64,000 bases of DNA from Trujillonella endophytica (GCF_900110555.1 NZ_FOEE01000008.1:1-64000); one strand, 5' to 3'. Shown: positions 43,662-51,638, numbered from the stretch's first letter. Notes: a model not told the origin generated them from the sequence alone. Made by a program: numbers and translations.

Positions 43662-43865
43662 ATGCAGACCGACAAGTCCCAGATCCTGGACCTCCTCCGC
43701 ACCCGCGGCGACGACGCGGCCGCCGAGCGCGCCGATCGTGAGCTGCCCGACCAGGTCGACATCCACGAGCACAGGGGCGTCCTCGACGAGCTCGGCGTCG
43801 ACCCGATGGCCCTCGCGAGCGAGTTCGCCGGCGGCGGCGGACTGGGCAACGTCGCCGGGACCTGA
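43662..43865 (+). CDS. small acidic protein, function unknown
   Basis: A 67-residue soluble protein: MQTDKSQILDLLRTRGDDAAAERADRE is followed by LPDQVDIHEHRGVLDELGVDP and a Gly-rich end. It has a helical N-terminus and no membrane segment. The ATG follows a TAAGGG. A normal GC pattern at codon position three supports coding. I do not recognise a family. It sits 35 bases after the monooxygenase stop and is probably co-transcribed. Confidence 0.6.
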   Translation: MQTDKSQILDLLRTRGDDAAAERADRELPDQVDIHEHRGVLDELGVDPMALASEFAGGGGLGNVAGT

Positions 43866-43875
43866 GCCTCCCCGC

Positions 43876-43958
43876 GCGGAAGCGCGGAACTGCCCCGTGC
43901 AGAAGCGCGAAATTGCCCCGTGCAGAAGAGCGATTCTGCACGGGGCAGAACGGCGATA
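43876..43958. repeat. short array of 23-24 bp repeat units with two dyads
   Basis: Three diverged units (period 23, AAGCGCG cores at 43880 and 43903, AAGAGCG at 43926) match the arrays at 1-95 and 45241-45384. The last unit forms TGCAGAA-GAGCGA-TTCTGCA (43921-43940), and the palindrome CGGCGATATCGCCG follows. It lies between the small protein and the aminotransferase and may also end transcription. Confidence 0.7.
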
Positions 43959-43992
43959 TCGCCGTCAGTCCCGCGCCCGGTCGGCACCGCGC

Positions 43993-45222
43993 ATGCTGGA
44001 CGGCGTGAGCTACGACGTCGACGCCGTCCGGTCCTCGTTCCCCGCCCTCCGCGACGGGGCCGCCCACTTCGACGGCCCCGGCGGCTCGCAGGTGCCGGAA
44101 CAGGTGGCGGCCGCGGTCGCCGCCACGCTGACCAGCCCCATCGCCAATCGGGGCCGGCTCACCCGCGCGGAGCGCAACGCCGACGCGGTGGTGGTGGCCG
44201 CCCGGGCGGCGGTGGCGGACCTCGTCGGCGGGGACCCGGGAGGCGTCGTCCTCGGGCGCAGCATGACCCAGCTGACCTACGACCTCTCCCGCACGCTCGC
44301 CGCCGGCTGGGGCCCCGGCGACGAGGTGGTGGTCAGCCGGCTCGACCACGACGCCAACGTGCGGCCGTGGGTGCAGGCCGCGACCGCCCGCGGGGCCACG
44401 GTCCGCTGGGCGGACCTCGACCCGGAGACCGGGGAGCTGGAGCCCGCCGCCGTCGCCGCGGTGCTGTCGGGGCGCACGCGGCTGGTCGCCGTCACGGGCG
44501 CCTCCAACCTCATCGGCACCCGGCCCGACGTCCCGGCGATCACCGCCCTCGCGCGCGACGCCGGGGCGCTGACCTACGTGGACGGCGTGCACCTGACCGC
44601 GCACGCGCCGGTCGACGTCGCCGCCCTCGGGGCCGACCTCTACGCCTGCTCGCCGTACAAGTTCCTCGGTCCACACCTCGGCTGCGTGATCGCCGCGCCG
44701 GCCCTGCTCGAGACCCTGCACCCGGACAAGCTCCTGCCCTCCACCGACGCCGTCCCCGAGCGGTTCGAGCTGGGGACCCTGCCCTACGAGCTGCTCGCCG
44801 GGACGACGGCGGCCGTCGACTTCCTGGCCGGGCTGGGCGGATCCGGCTCCGGCGGGCCGGACGGCGACCGGCGGGCGAGTCTCGAGCGGGGGCTGGCCGC
44901 CGTCGAGGCGCACGAGGACCGGCTCCGGGTGCGCGTGGAGGACGCCCTGGCGCAGCTGCCCGGCGTCACCCTCTGGTCGCGGGCCCGGCACCGGACGCCG
45001 ACGCTGCTGCTCACCGCCGAGGGGCACCCGGCCGCCGACCTGTCCCGCGGGCTGGCCGAGCGGGACGTCAACGCCCCGGCCGGCTCCTTCTACGCGATCG
45101 AGCCGGCCCGGCGGCTCGGCCTCGGCGACGCCGGCGGGCTGCGGATCGGCATGGCGCCCTACACCAGCGACGACGACGTCGGCCGCCTGCTCGCCGGGCT
45201 CACCGAGCTGCTGGCCGCCTGA
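43993..45222 (+). CDS. cysteine desulfurase-like class V aminotransferase
   Basis: A 409-residue PLP enzyme of the class V (NifS/SufS-like) superfamily. The Schiff-base lysine is Lys223 in CSPYKFLGPHLG. GRSMTQLTYDLSRTLA, VVVSRLDHDANVRPW, VTGASNLIGTRPDV and VDGVHLTAHAPVDV mark the PLP site. It fits the 'cysteine desulfurase-like protein' subfamily, whose substrate is unclear; no Fe-S scaffold genes are adjacent. Sulfur supply to molybdenum cofactor is conceivable (inference). The gene is flanked on both sides by related repeat arrays. Confidence 0.88.
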   Translation: MLDGVSYDVDAVRSSFPALRDGAAHFDGPGGSQVPEQVAAAVAATLTSPIANRGRLTRAERNADAVVVAARAAVADLVGGDPGGVVLGRSMTQLTYDLSRTLAAGWGPGDEVVVSRLDHDANVRPWVQAATARGATVRWADLDPETGELEPAAVAAVLSGRTRLVAVTGASNLIGTRPDVPAITALARDAGALTYVDGVHLTAHAPVDVAALGADLYACSPYKFLGPHLGCVIAAPALLETLHPDKLLPSTDAVPERFELGTLPYELLAGTTAAVDFLAGLGGSGSGGPDGDRRASLERGLAAVEAHEDRLRVRVEDALAQLPGVTLWSRARHRTPTLLLTAEGHPAADLSRGLAERDVNAPAGSFYAIEPARRLGLGDAGGLRIGMAPYTSDDDVGRLLAGLTELLAA

Positions 45223-45240
45223 CCGCCCCCGCCGCCGGTG

Positions 45241-45384
45241 CAGAAGCGCGGAATTGCCCCGGGGCGGAAGCGCGGAATTGCCCCGGGGGCGGAAGCGCGG
45301 AATTGCCCCGGGGCGGAAGCGCGGAATTGCCCCGGGGCGGAAGCGCGGAATTGCCCGGGGGCGGAAGCGCGGAATTGCCCGGGG
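45241..45384. repeat. tandem array of six 24-bp units
   Basis: Six units with AAGCGCGGAATTGCCC cores begin their AAG at 45244, 45268, 45293, 45317, 45341 and 45365 (one 25-base step). The array runs between the convergent aminotransferase and mftR genes and ends exactly at the mftR stop codon. No spacer sequences separate the units, so it is not a CRISPR. Confidence 0.92.
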
Positions 45385-45990
45385 TCAGGGGCCGGGGCGG
45401 TGCGTCGTCAGCAGGGCGGGGAAGCCGGCGGCCAGCTCGTCGAACGCCCGCCGCAGCCCGGCGTCCAGCGGGGTGCCGCCGGCGAGCCACACCTCGAACG
45501 CCGTGGTCGCGGCGGCGCGGGTGCTCGTGGCGACCAGCCGCGGCACCAGGGCGGTCGGGACGACACCGGTCCGACGGGCGACGTGCGCGGCGACCACCCG
45601 GTCGACCTCGGCGTAGCGCAGCTGGGAGTGCGCCAGCAGCGCCGGCTCGCCGAGGATCAGCCGCATCCGCTGGCGCAGCACCGGCAGCTGCTCCGGCGGG
45701 TAGTCGTTGACCTCGAGGTAGGCGGCGCAGATCGAGGCGAGCACGGGCTGCTCGGGCGCGGTTGCGGCCAGCCGGGCCTCGAGTCGCGCCACGTGCCCGG
45801 CGAAGTCGCCCCAGACGACGTCGGCCTTGGTCGGGAACCAGCGGAAGAAGGTGCGCCGGCTGATCCCTGCCGCCTCGGCGATCTCGTCGGCGGTCACCCG
45901 CTCGAAGCCCTCCGCGGCGAAGAGGTCGAGGGCGACGCGCTCGAGGCGCGCGCGGGTGTCGGCACGCAGATCGGTGGGGACGGCGGTCAC
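45385..45990 (-). CDS. mftR: mycofactocin system TetR-family regulator
   Basis: A 201-residue TetR regulator. The N-terminal helix-turn-helix reads FAAEGFERVTADEIAEAAG then ISRRTFFRWFPTKADVVWGDF, the variant typical of MftR. The C-terminal ligand domain has YPPEQLPVLRQRMRLILGEP. MftR binds long-chain acyl-CoA and represses the mft genes in mycobacteria. It is divergent from mftA across 127 bases that hold a palindrome within the mftA promoter (46056-46072). GTG start. Confidence 0.9.
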   Translation of the reverse strand: MTAVPTDLRADTRARLERVALDLFAAEGFERVTADEIAEAAGISRRTFFRWFPTKADVVWGDFAGHVARLEARLAATAPEQPVLASICAAYLEVNDYPPEQLPVLRQRMRLILGEPALLAHSQLRYAEVDRVVAAHVARRTGVVPTALVPRLVATSTRAAATTAFEVWLAGGTPLDAGLRRAFDELAAGFPALLTTHRPGP

Positions 45991-46049
45991 GCGTCCATCC
46001 TGGACCGGTCGGTCCGTCGCGGGAACCGGCGCTCGTCGTCTTCACCCGG

Positions 46050-46079
46050 TTGCCTGTGGCACCCGGTGTCACCTAGCGT
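46050..46079 (+). promoter_or_regulatory. mftA promoter with palindromic operator in its spacer
   Basis: TTGCCT (46050-46055) and TAGCGT (46074-46079) form a -35/-10 pair with an 18-base spacer. The spacer is filled by GTGGCACCCGGTGTCAC (46056-46072), a 17-bp near-perfect palindrome with two symmetric mismatches around a central base. A bound repressor would block RNA polymerase. MftR, encoded divergently, is the obvious candidate. Confidence 0.65.
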
Positions 46080-46117
46080 TCGCAGGCGACCCAGGTTCCC
46101 CATCCCGAGGAGGCGTC

Positions 46118-46237
46118 ATGCCCGAGCAGGTCACCGTCAGCACCGAGAACGAGACCGCTGCCGTTGCCGAGGAGGCGCTGGTCGAGGAGACCCTCGTCGA
46201 AGAGGTCTCCATCGACGGCATGTGCGGCGTCTACTGA
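46118..46237 (+). CDS. mftA: mycofactocin precursor peptide
   Basis: A 39-residue precursor peptide. The Glu-rich leader binds MftB. The C-terminal core IDGMCGVY (residues 32-39) is the conserved mycofactocin ending. MftC decarboxylates the terminal Tyr39 and crosslinks it to Val38; MftE then releases the Val-Tyr-derived product. GAGGAGG lies just before the ATG. The gene is the first of the mftABC operon and directly follows the palindromic promoter. Confidence 0.97.
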   Translation: MPEQVTVSTENETAAVAEEALVEETLVEEVSIDGMCGVY

Positions 46238-46247
46238 GCCCGACCTC

Positions 46248-46571
46248 GTGACCTCCGCCGAGCCCGCTGCCGTGATCCGGGACGAGTCCGCAGGGGCGTT
46301 CGACCCCGATCTGGCCTGGCAGCGGGCCCGGTCGGTGGCGATGCGCCCGGAGCCGTTCGGGGCGCTCGTGTACCACTTCGGGAACCGCAAGCTGTCGTTC
46401 CTGAAGTCGAAGCTGCTGGTCAGCGTCGTCGAGGCGCTGGAGCAGCACCCGAGCGTGCACGCGACGCTCGCCGCCTGCGAGGTCCCCGAGGCGCAGCGTC
46501 CCGCCTACGTGAAGGCGCTGGCCGACCTCGCCCGCTCGCAGATGATCGAACGCAGGGAGCTGCCCGCATGA
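46248..46571 (+). CDS. mftB: mycofactocin precursor-binding chaperone
   Basis: A 107-residue PqqD-like RRE protein that binds the MftA leader and delivers it to MftC. Family features are WQRARSVAMRPEPFGALVYHFGNRKLSFLKSKLLV and the helical C-terminus ending SQMIERRELPA, read in segments. GTG at 46248, ten bases after the mftA stop. It overlaps mftC by four bases (ATGA), so the two are translationally coupled. Confidence 0.95.
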   Translation: MTSAEPAAVIRDESAGAFDPDLAWQRARSVAMRPEPFGALVYHFGNRKLSFLKSKLLVSVVEALEQHPSVHATLAACEVPEAQRPAYVKALADLARSQMIERRELPA

Positions 46572-47806
46572 CCGCCGTCCTCCCCTCCCGTCCCGCCGCA
46601 CCGGCCGTCCGCCCCGACCGCCCCGTCGGCGGCCGGCTGATCGACCAGTTCGAGTACGGCCTCGACGCGCCGATCTGCCTGACGTGGGAGCTCACCTACG
46701 CCTGCAACCTGGCGTGCGTGCACTGCCTGTCGTCGTCCGGGCGGCGCGACCCGCGCGAGCTGTCCACCGCCGAGGCCGAGGGCGTCATCGACGAGCTGCA
46801 GCGCATGCAGGTCTTCTACGTCAACGTCGGCGGCGGCGAGCCGACCGTGCGGCCGGACTTCTGGCACCTGCTGGACTACGCGATCGACCACCAGGTCGGC
46901 GTGAAGTTCTCCACCAACGGCATCAAGCTCGACAAGGCCCGCGCCGCGCAGCTCGCGGCCACGGACTACGTGGACGTGCAGATCTCCCTCGACGGCGCCA
47001 CCGCCGAGGTGAACGACCGCGTCCGCGGCGCCGGCTCGTTCGCCACCGCCACCCGGGCCCTGGAGAACCTGGCCGAGGCCGGGATGAAGGACTTCAAGGT
47101 CTCGGTCGTCGTCACCCGGGAGAACGCCGGGCAGCTCGACGCGTTCAAGGCGCTCACCGACTCCTTCGGCGCCCAGCTGCGGATCACCCGGCTGCGCCCG
47201 TCGGGCCGCGGGGCCGATGTGTGGGACCAGCTGCACCCCACCCAGGCGCAGCAGCGGGACCTCTACAACTGGCTGCTGGCCAACGGCGACAACGTGCTCA
47301 CCGGCGACTCGTTCTTCCACCTGTCGGCGTTCGGCGAGGCCCTGCCGGGGCTCAACCTCTGCGGCGCCGGCCGCGTGGTGTGCCTGATCGACCCGGTCGG
47401 CGACGTGTACGCGTGCCCCTTCGCCATCCACGAGAACTTCCTGGCCGGCAACGTCCGGGACGAGGGCGGCTTCCAGCGGGTCTGGCAGCAGTCGGAGCTC
47501 TTCGCCGACCTCCGCAGCCCGCAGACCGGCGGCGCGTGCACCAAGTGCGCCCACTTCGACGCCTGCCGGGGCGGGTGCATGGCCGCGAAGTTCTTCACCG
47601 GCCTGCCCCTGGACGGCCCCGACCCCGAGTGCGTGCAGGGGTACGGGGAGAGCGCCCTGGCGGCCCGCGACAGCGAGCGCGTCGCGCCGAAGAGCCACAT
47701 CGACCACTCGCACAGCGGTCCGGTGCGCGGCCAGCCCACCCTTCTGGGCTTCCCGTCGATCCCGGCCAAGCTCTGCGACGAGTCGCCGCTGGCCGGGATG
47801 GCCTGA
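46568..47806 (+). CDS. mftC: mycofactocin radical SAM maturase
   Basis: A 412-residue radical SAM/SPASM enzyme. The SAM cluster cysteines are Cys46, Cys50 and Cys53 in YACNLACVHC. VNVGGGEPTVRPDF and VQISLDGATAEVNDRVRG are SAM-site motifs. The C-terminal SPASM cysteines are in GAGRVVCLIDPVGDVYACPFAIHE (in part), CTKCAHFDACRGGC and the final ECVQGYG. It catalyses oxidative decarboxylation of Tyr39 and C-C bond formation with Val38 in MftA. The C-terminal tail HIDHSHSGP is His-rich. The expected next gene, mftD, is missing here. Confidence 0.96.
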   Translation: MTAVLPSRPAAPAVRPDRPVGGRLIDQFEYGLDAPICLTWELTYACNLACVHCLSSSGRRDPRELSTAEAEGVIDELQRMQVFYVNVGGGEPTVRPDFWHLLDYAIDHQVGVKFSTNGIKLDKARAAQLAATDYVDVQISLDGATAEVNDRVRGAGSFATATRALENLAEAGMKDFKVSVVVTRENAGQLDAFKALTDSFGAQLRITRLRPSGRGADVWDQLHPTQAQQRDLYNWLLANGDNVLTGDSFFHLSAFGEALPGLNLCGAGRVVCLIDPVGDVYACPFAIHENFLAGNVRDEGGFQRVWQQSELFADLRSPQTGGACTKCAHFDACRGGCMAAKFFTGLPLDGPDPECVQGYGESALAARDSERVAPKSHIDHSHSGPVRGQPTLLGFPSIPAKLCDESPLAGMA

Positions 47807-47879
47807 CCGGCCCTCCCCGCACGTCCTCACCCCCGTCCGGCACCGCCGGGCGGGGGTGGACGTCGTTCGGGCCCGCGCC

Positions 47880-47900
47880 TAGCGTGTGATCCAGGTCACG
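47880..47900 (+). promoter_or_regulatory. TAGCGT plus TGTGA-N6-TCAC element before the SDR pair
   Basis: TAGCGT (47880-47885) is followed by TGTGATCCAGGTCACG (47885-47900), sharing its T. The dyad matches TGTGA-N6-TCACA at nine of ten fixed positions and would cover the transcription start. It means the SDRs can be expressed separately from mftABC. Confidence 0.5.
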
Positions 47901-47923
47901 GGTTGCTGAGCAGGAGGCGCCGC

Positions 47924-48739
47924 ATGGGCAAGCTCGAGGGCAAGGTCGCGTTCATCACCGGCGCCGCACGAGGTCAGGGGCGCAGCCACGCGGTCCGGCT
48001 CGCTCAGGAGGGGGCCGACATCGTCGCCGTCGACATCTGCGCGCAGATCGACTCGGTGCCCTACCCGATGGCCACCCCGGAGGACCTGGAGCAGACGGTC
48101 CGGGAGGTCGAGGCGCTGGACCGGCGGATCGTGGCCAGCCGGGCCGACGTCCGCGACCTGGGCGCCCTGGAGCGGGCCGTCGCCGACGGCGTGGCCCAGC
48201 TGGGCCGGCTGGACATCGTCCTGGCCAACGCCGGCATCGCGCCGATGGGTGCCGACGACGACCCGGCCCGGGCGTTCGCCGACGTCGTGGACGTCAACCT
48301 GACCGGGGTCTGGAACACGCTGCGGGCGACGGCCCCGGTGCTCGTCGAGCAGGGCGACGGCGGGGCGATCGTGATCACCAGCTCCACCGCGGGCCTGAAG
48401 GGGATCGGCGGGGACTCCCCGGGCGGGCAGGGCTACACGGCCGCCAAGCACGGCGTCGTCGGTCTCATGCGCTCCTACGCCATGACACTGGGGCCGCAGG
48501 GAATCCGGGTGAACACCGTCCACCCGACCGGGGTGAACACCCCGATGGTCGTCAACGACTTCATGCAGAAGTGGCTGGCGGAGGACCCGACCGTCGCCGG
48601 GGCGATGACCAACCTGATGCCGGTGGAGATGCTCGAGGCGGTCGACATCAGCAACGCGATCGTCTGGCTCGTCAGCGACGACGCCCGGTACGTCACCGGC
48701 GTGACACTGCCGGTCGACGCCGGCTTCACCGCCAAGTAG
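47924..48739 (+). CDS. mycofactocin-coupled SDR oxidoreductase
   Basis: A 271-residue short-chain dehydrogenase. It has the nucleotide motif [21 protein letters not shown], the NAG motif [16 protein letters not shown] with the catalytic Ser, Tyr171 and Lys175 in [10 protein letters not shown], and [19 protein letters not shown] and YTAAKHG are hallmarks of the mycofactocin-coupled SDR group, which keep NAD bound and pass electrons to mycofactocin. It lies 117 bases after mftC with its own promoter-like element, and GGAGG precedes the ATG. The alcohol substrate is unknown. Confidence 0.93.
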   Translation: MGKLEGKVAFITGAARGQGRSHAVRLAQEGADIVAVDICAQIDSVPYPMATPEDLEQTVREVEALDRRIVASRADVRDLGALERAVADGVAQLGRLDIVLANAGIAPMGADDDPARAFADVVDVNLTGVWNTLRATAPVLVEQGDGGAIVITSSTAGLKGIGGDSPGGQGYTAAKHGVVGLMRSYAMTLGPQGIRVNTVHPTGVNTPMVVNDFMQKWLAEDPTVAGAMTNLMPVEMLEAVDISNAIVWLVSDDARYVTGVTLPVDAGFTAK

Positions 48740-48749
48740 GGGAGGGGCC

Positions 48750-49583
48750 GTGGCCGGGCGGGTGCAGGGCAAGGTCGCGTTCATCACCGGGGCGGCCCGC
48801 GGCCAGGGGCGCAGCCACGCGCTCCGGCTGGCGGAGGAGGGCGCCGACGTCATCGCCGTCGACCTCTGCGGGCCGATCCCCACGATCGAGATGTACCCGC
48901 CCGCCACGGAGGAGGACCTGGCCGAGACCGTCCGGCAGGTGGAGGCGCTGGACCGGCGGATCGTCGCGACCAAGGCCGACGTCCGCGATCGGGGCGCGCT
49001 GGAGGCGGCCGTCGCCGAGGGCGTCGCGCAGCTGGGGCGGCTGGACATCGTGCTGGCCAACGCCGGTGTCTTCGAGATCCAGCCCGCGCTCGAGGTCGGC
49101 GACGACGCGTGGCGGGAGATGATCGACATCAACCTCACCGGCGTCTGGAACACCTGCCGGGCGGGGCTGCCGCACCTGATCGAGGCCGGGGGCGGGTCGA
49201 TCGTGCTGACCAGTTCCACCGCGGGGCTGAAGGGGACGCCGAACACGGTCCACTACACGGCGGCCAAGCACGGCGTCGTCGGGATCATGCGGACGCTGGC
49301 CAACGAGTTCGCCGCGCAGTCCATCCGCGTCAACTCCGTGCACCCCACCGGCGTCGACACCCAGATGATCATGAATCCCAAGACCTGGGGGCTGTTCGAC
49401 CCGGAGAACCCGAACCCGACGCGGGAGGGCGCCGAGCCGATCTTCCGGTCGACCAACGCGCTGCCGGTGCCGTGGGTGGAGCCGCGCGACATCAGCAACG
49501 CGGTGCTCTTCCTCGTCTCCGACGAGGCCCGCTACATCACCGGCGTCACGCTGCCGGTCGACGCGGGGTACACCGTCAAGTAG
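48750..49583 (+). CDS. mycofactocin-coupled SDR oxidoreductase, paralogue
   Basis: A 277-residue SDR closely related to the preceding gene, a tandem duplication: the same [30 protein letters not shown], Ser in LTSSTAG, Tyr169 and Lys173 ([10 protein letters not shown]), and end TLPVDAGYTVK. It differs by an insertion (NPKTWGLFDPENPNPTREGAE) in the substrate loop, so it probably takes a different alcohol. The GTG lies ten bases after the upstream stop, with GGGGAGGGGCC as ribosome binding site. Confidence 0.93.
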   Translation: MAGRVQGKVAFITGAARGQGRSHALRLAEEGADVIAVDLCGPIPTIEMYPPATEEDLAETVRQVEALDRRIVATKADVRDRGALEAAVAEGVAQLGRLDIVLANAGVFEIQPALEVGDDAWREMIDINLTGVWNTCRAGLPHLIEAGGGSIVLTSSTAGLKGTPNTVHYTAAKHGVVGIMRTLANEFAAQSIRVNSVHPTGVDTQMIMNPKTWGLFDPENPNPTREGAEPIFRSTNALPVPWVEPRDISNAVLFLVSDEARYITGVTLPVDAGYTVK

Positions 49584-49621
49584 GCCGCGGGGGCGGCGCG
49601 GGTACGCCGCCCCCGGAGCGA

Positions 49622-50101
49622 TCAGAGGTCGACGACCGCGTTCTCGCCCGAGTCGATCCGCTCGCCGGTGGCCTTGGCCTTCACGAAGCTGAAGGCGGTG
49701 GCGAGGCGGCCGCCGGGGCTGTCCCAGTACTCCGCGGTGTCGCCGTCGACCCGCACGAGGACGACGGAGGGGTCCTCCGGGCCCTGGGGCAGCCACGCCT
49801 CCACCCCGCCGTTCCACAGGTCCTTCTTCTTCGCCACGTCGTCCACCACCGTGGCCTGCCCGGTCAGCGACACCCACGTGCCGCCGGAGCCGACGCCGAC
49901 GTTGACCTGCGGTGAGACGCGGACGTGGTCGAGCCACTCCGCCCCGCGCTCGGCGAAGAACCACAGGTCGCCGTCGAAGTCGACCTCCTGCAGCGTCATC
50001 GGGCGGCTGGTCAGCGTGCCCGTCGGTGTCGTCGTGGTGAGGAAGCCGAAACGTTCGCCCCTGATCAGTTCGGCGACCCTGCGGGTGTCCTCGGTGCTCA
50101 T
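49622..50101 (-). CDS. pyridoxamine 5'-phosphate oxidase-like flavoprotein
   Basis: A 159-residue split-barrel protein of the 'general stress protein 26' PNPOx type: LIRGERFGFLTTTTPTGTLTSRPM, DLWFFAERGAEWLDHV, WVSLTGQATVV and ATAFSFVKAKATGE. These bind FMN, FAD or F420; the exact cofactor cannot be told here. It is convergent with the SDR pair (38 bases) and divergent from the MFS exporter. It interrupts the mft gene order, and a link to mycofactocin chemistry is unproven. Confidence 0.85.
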   Translation of the reverse strand: MSTEDTRRVAELIRGERFGFLTTTTPTGTLTSRPMTLQEVDFDGDLWFFAERGAEWLDHVRVSPQVNVGVGSGGTWVSLTGQATVVDDVAKKKDLWNGGVEAWLPQGPEDPSVVLVRVDGDTAEYWDSPGGRLATAFSFVKAKATGERIDSGENAVVDL

Positions 50102-50322
50102 GCGCGTCCTTCCGTCGATGGTCCGTGCCGGCGGTGCCCCGCCGGGGGGTGCGTGACACGCGGGCTCGGAGCGGGTACCAAGAGGGGGCAACCGAAAGGC
50201 ATACGAGAAACTGCGCAGCGACGCGCGGCAGTCGGGAATGCCGGGGCCGTTCGTCCCCTTGGCCCCCAACGAGCCGGGAGCGCAGCGCCCCCGGGGAACG
50301 AACCGGACCCAGGAGCGCTCGC

Positions 50323-51633
50323 GTGACCACGACGCACGACCGGCCGACCACGGCCACGGCCACGGCGGACCCCGCCGGCCCGGCCCCCGCCGTCGGCCCG
50401 GCCCCCGCGCCGCCCGGCATGGCCCGCACCGCGCTCACGCTCGGCGCGTTCGTCGCGCTGGGCCCGCTCACCATCGACATGTACCTGCCGGCCCTGCCGA
50501 CGGTCGCCGACGACCTGATGACGACGTCGTCGGCGGTGCAGCTCACGCTCACCGGCACCCTCGTCGGGATGGGCCTGGGCCAGATCGTCATCGGCCCGCT
50601 CTCGGACGCGGTCGGCCGGCGCAACCCGCTGCTGCTCGGCACGGCGCTGCACGTCGTCGCCTCGCTGCTGGTGCTCGTCGCCCCCAACGTCGCCGTGCTC
50701 GGGGCCCTGCGGGTGCTGCAGGGCGTCGGCGTGGCGGCGGGGATGGTCATCGCGATGGCGGTGATCCGCGACCTCTACGACGGCCGGGCCGCGGCCACGA
50801 TGATCTCGCGGATCATGCTGGTCATCGGCGCGTTCCCGGTGCTGGCGCCGACGCTGGGCGGCGAGGTGCTGCGGTTCACCACCTGGCGCGGGGTCTTCGT
50901 CATCCTCGCGGCGTTCGGGCTGCTGCTCGTCGTCGTCGGCTGGTTCGTCCTGCGCGAGACCCTGCCCGTGGAACGCCGCGTGCCGGTGGGCGTGCGCAGC
51001 ACGCTGCGCAGCTACCGGGGGCTGTTCGGCGACCGGGTGTTCGTCGGGCTCGTGCTGGTCGGCGGCCTCGTCATCGCCGGGCTGTTCAGCTACGTCTCGG
51101 GCGCGGCCTTCGTCTACCAGGACGAGTTCGGCCTCGACGAGCAGGAGTTCGGGCTCCTGTTCGGCGCCGGCGCGATCTGGCTGATCGTGGCCACGCAGCT
51201 CAACCCGGTGTTCCTGAAGCGCTGGGCGACCGGGCAGATCCTGCTGGCCTCGACGGTCGGCGGGGCGGTCGCGGGCGTCGCACTGGTCGTCCTGGCGGTG
51301 CTCGACACGGGCAGCATCTGGGCCGTGGCCCTGCCGATGTGGGTCGTGCTGTTCTTCGCCGGGCTCGGGCTCCCCAACGCCCCGGCGCTGGCGCTCTCCC
51401 GGCACGGCGAGGCGGCCGGCACCGCCGCCGCCCTGCTCGGCGCGGTGCAGTTCGTCGTCGGCGCCGCGGTGGCCCCGATGGTGGGCGTCCTGGGCAACGA
51501 CGCGCTCGCGATGGGCGTGATCGTGGTCGTGGCGATGGTGCTCTCGCTCGTCGTCCTCGTCACGATGGTGCGGCCGTGGCAGCTGCCCGACCCCTCCGAC
51601 GACGAGGACGCCGCGTTCGTCGTCGCCCACTGA
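50323..51633 (+). CDS. Bcr/CflA-family MFS drug-resistance transporter
   Basis: A 436-residue 12-helix exporter. The Bcr/CflA group pattern is clear: LGPLTIDMYLPALPTVADDL in helix 1, GPLSDAVGRRNPLLLGTALH (motif A) and RVLQGVGVAAGMVIAMAVIRDLY. The N-terminal 40 residues are a Thr/Ala/Pro-rich tail. It exports drugs or small metabolites. GTG at 50323 with AGGAG upstream. The 221-base leader region holds an imperfect hairpin, GTTCGTCCCC (50249-50258) with GGGGAACGAAC (50293-50303). Confidence 0.88.
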   Translation: MTTTHDRPTTATATADPAGPAPAVGPAPAPPGMARTALTLGAFVALGPLTIDMYLPALPTVADDLMTTSSAVQLTLTGTLVGMGLGQIVIGPLSDAVGRRNPLLLGTALHVVASLLVLVAPNVAVLGALRVLQGVGVAAGMVIAMAVIRDLYDGRAAATMISRIMLVIGAFPVLAPTLGGEVLRFTTWRGVFVILAAFGLLLVVVGWFVLRETLPVERRVPVGVRSTLRSYRGLFGDRVFVGLVLVGGLVIAGLFSYVSGAAFVYQDEFGLDEQEFGLLFGAGAIWLIVATQLNPVFLKRWATGQILLASTVGGAVAGVALVVLAVLDTGSIWAVALPMWVVLFFAGLGLPNAPALALSRHGEAAGTAAALLGAVQFVVGAAVAPMVGVLGNDALAMGVIVVVAMVLSLVVLVTMVRPWQLPDPSDDEDAAFVVAH

Positions 51634-51638
51634 AAACG

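Noticed and set aside
45241-45384. Possible CRISPR array
   Set aside because: The 24-bp units are directly adjacent with no variable spacers, and no cas gene is present.
45241-45384. Possible iteron-type replication origin
   Set aside because: Unit length and number fit, but no rep or dnaA-like gene and no AT-rich stretch are nearby, and related arrays occur at two other loci.
45241-45384. Possible eight-residue repeat protein encoded by the array
   Set aside because: The frame is open only because 24 is a multiple of three; there is no start signal and no homologous protein pattern.
49622-50101. MftD equivalent
   Set aside because: The split-barrel PNPOx fold is unrelated to the TIM-barrel FMN enzyme MftD; a functional replacement is only a hypothesis.
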